From Cytidiella melzeri (taxonomy: Eukaryota; Basidiomycota; Agaricomycetes; Polyporales; Irpicaceae), in contig JABYQR010000390.1 in the NCBI GenBank assembly GCA_022592445.1, forward strand, positions 1-40,233: DNA of 40,233 bases. Direction: 5' to 3'. Under the pieces are notes generated by a model. It ran no database searches. It was not told the DNA's origin and saw only the letters and a list, made by a program, of their open reading frames with translations. Below are positions 39,216 through 40,233 of the stretch, piece by piece; the stretch's first letter is position 1; the number at the start of each line of letters is the position of its first letter. Made by a program: the position numbers and the translations under genes.

Positions 39216-40233
39216 TCGATACCTTGAGATTTCCGTCCAACATACTGGGTTGCTGGTCAAAGCTCATCGACGTCGGAATCACGTCTGCGCTTTGCAAGGC
39301 AAAGATAGTTCTTTACCCTGAACGTGCAAGTCCAAGGGTGAAGCACATACGTCAGAGAACAGCAGGGATGAGACTTACAGCCAGCTTCCCAATGAACAGT
39401 CGGAGAGAACACCAAGGGGCTGACGTGCCAGAGCGTGTACGATGTGGCAGCTGGAAAGGCGTCCTAGTGAGGTTCGAGAGATATGCTAAACGCAGCGAGG
39501 AGAGTGGACAACGCAGAGAAAGGAAGATTGTGACTGGAAGCAGTTTGAAGACGAGCCTTGCACACCCGAGCAACTCTATGCGAGCGGCAGATCAAACTTG
39601 AAAGGTGAATCAGCAAAATAAGACGGATGCTTTGTGAGAACAGGATGGACGCACCACTGTTCACTGAGCGTTCCGACCTCCATTGTATGAGAGGCTCTAG
39701 TCACCGCAGCGAGCGCACAACCTTCTTCATCTAGCATGTCCTGTCCGACGTAGAATCCTCGTCTTTTCCTAAAACCCCTGCCCTCGCTTCGTGAGTGCCG
39801 ACGTGTTTGAGAATAACGCCGTTGACGACGAAGGGTAGAGTTAGCATCACCAGCAGGGCCAGCAAAGAGAGAGGGTCGGTTGCGGTCCGTGTTTGCATGG
39901 GTAGGTTCGTAAGTGCGCGACCTAGTTGATGGTCATGGGTCTTGTAACACATAAGTGTCGAGAACGTTGAGGCTCGGACATGAGAGTGACGGCAGCGAGT
40001 TATGTTGGTGAACGCTTGTGCAAACCTTGTTTAGAGCAATCTCTTCGCGATCTTTAGCGACGCTCTATCACTCGTCCAAATTGCCTCAGTCTCAGCGCGG
40101 ACTTCATCTCTGTAAATACTCCCGACTTTAACAGCTCAGCGAAGGGCCACGGCCATTGCATAATGTTCAGGGGACGACACACAGGTCTCCGTCTCGATGA
40201 CAATCATCCTCGTCGCGCTCAGCTCCTTCACGT
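39216..40233. other. Right end, no firm gene
   Basis: A minus-strand frame at 39731-39952 has one hydrophobic stretch (LSLLALLVMLTLPFVV). A minus-strand frame open at the right edge (about 40141-40233, ELSATRMIVIETETCV) could be the end of a gene lying outside. Both are too short to call. Confidence 0.3.

Overview
The window reads as genomic DNA of a filamentous basidiomycete, most likely an agaricomycete. It carries chromodomain-bearing Ty3/gypsy retrotransposons, NACHT-WD40 (NLR/STAND) genes of the fungal type with short 43-58 bp GT-AG introns, and no sign of bacterial gene organisation. I saw no rRNA, tRNA or CRISPR array.

Left half (1-19970): a nest of Ty3/gypsy elements, resolved from LTR ends, target-site duplications (TSDs) and broken reading frames. 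Element D (+, 15452-19970, left part missing) is the outermost. Element B (-, 2656-15451, 3' part beyond the window) sits in D's gag. Element C (+, 3425-12001, complete, TSD GCTTT) sits in B's protease. Element A (-, 1-2655, 5' part only, TSD GGGAT) sits in B's RT. A solo LTR of the A family (7636-8382, TSD GGGAT) sits at the same RT position in C. B and C are one family, A is a relative, D is a separate chromovirus. B's gag is intact; C and D are visibly dead.

Elements A, B and C share a 5' architecture I cannot match to a described element. A 10-nt segment about 35 nt after the LTR TATA box is complementary to the site just behind the LTR, which is Tf1-type self-priming, and the pairing is kept by a compensatory change between families. 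An intron-like GT-AG segment in the LTR is bracketed by a direct repeat. A conserved, unrecognised ORF precedes gag, and the leader is almost devoid of ATG in any frame.

Right half (19971-40233): an NLR cluster on the minus strand. Two close paralogues (NWD1, 21180-25557; NWD2, 32834-37565) have an N-terminal helical domain, a NACHT NTPase with Walker A and B motifs, and a WD40 propeller. They differ mostly at propeller loop positions, while about 275 bp around the NACHT/WD40 intron is identical. NWD1 has a frameshift in its C-terminal tail. Between and beyond them lie a relic NLR 3' end (about 29290-29570), a relic NACHT fragment (about 38990-39215), a degenerate tandem duplication of an unknown gene (27358-27822 and about 29980-31376), and several copies of the NLR 3'-flanking region. 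Only low-confidence short ORFs are seen from 37700 to the right end.
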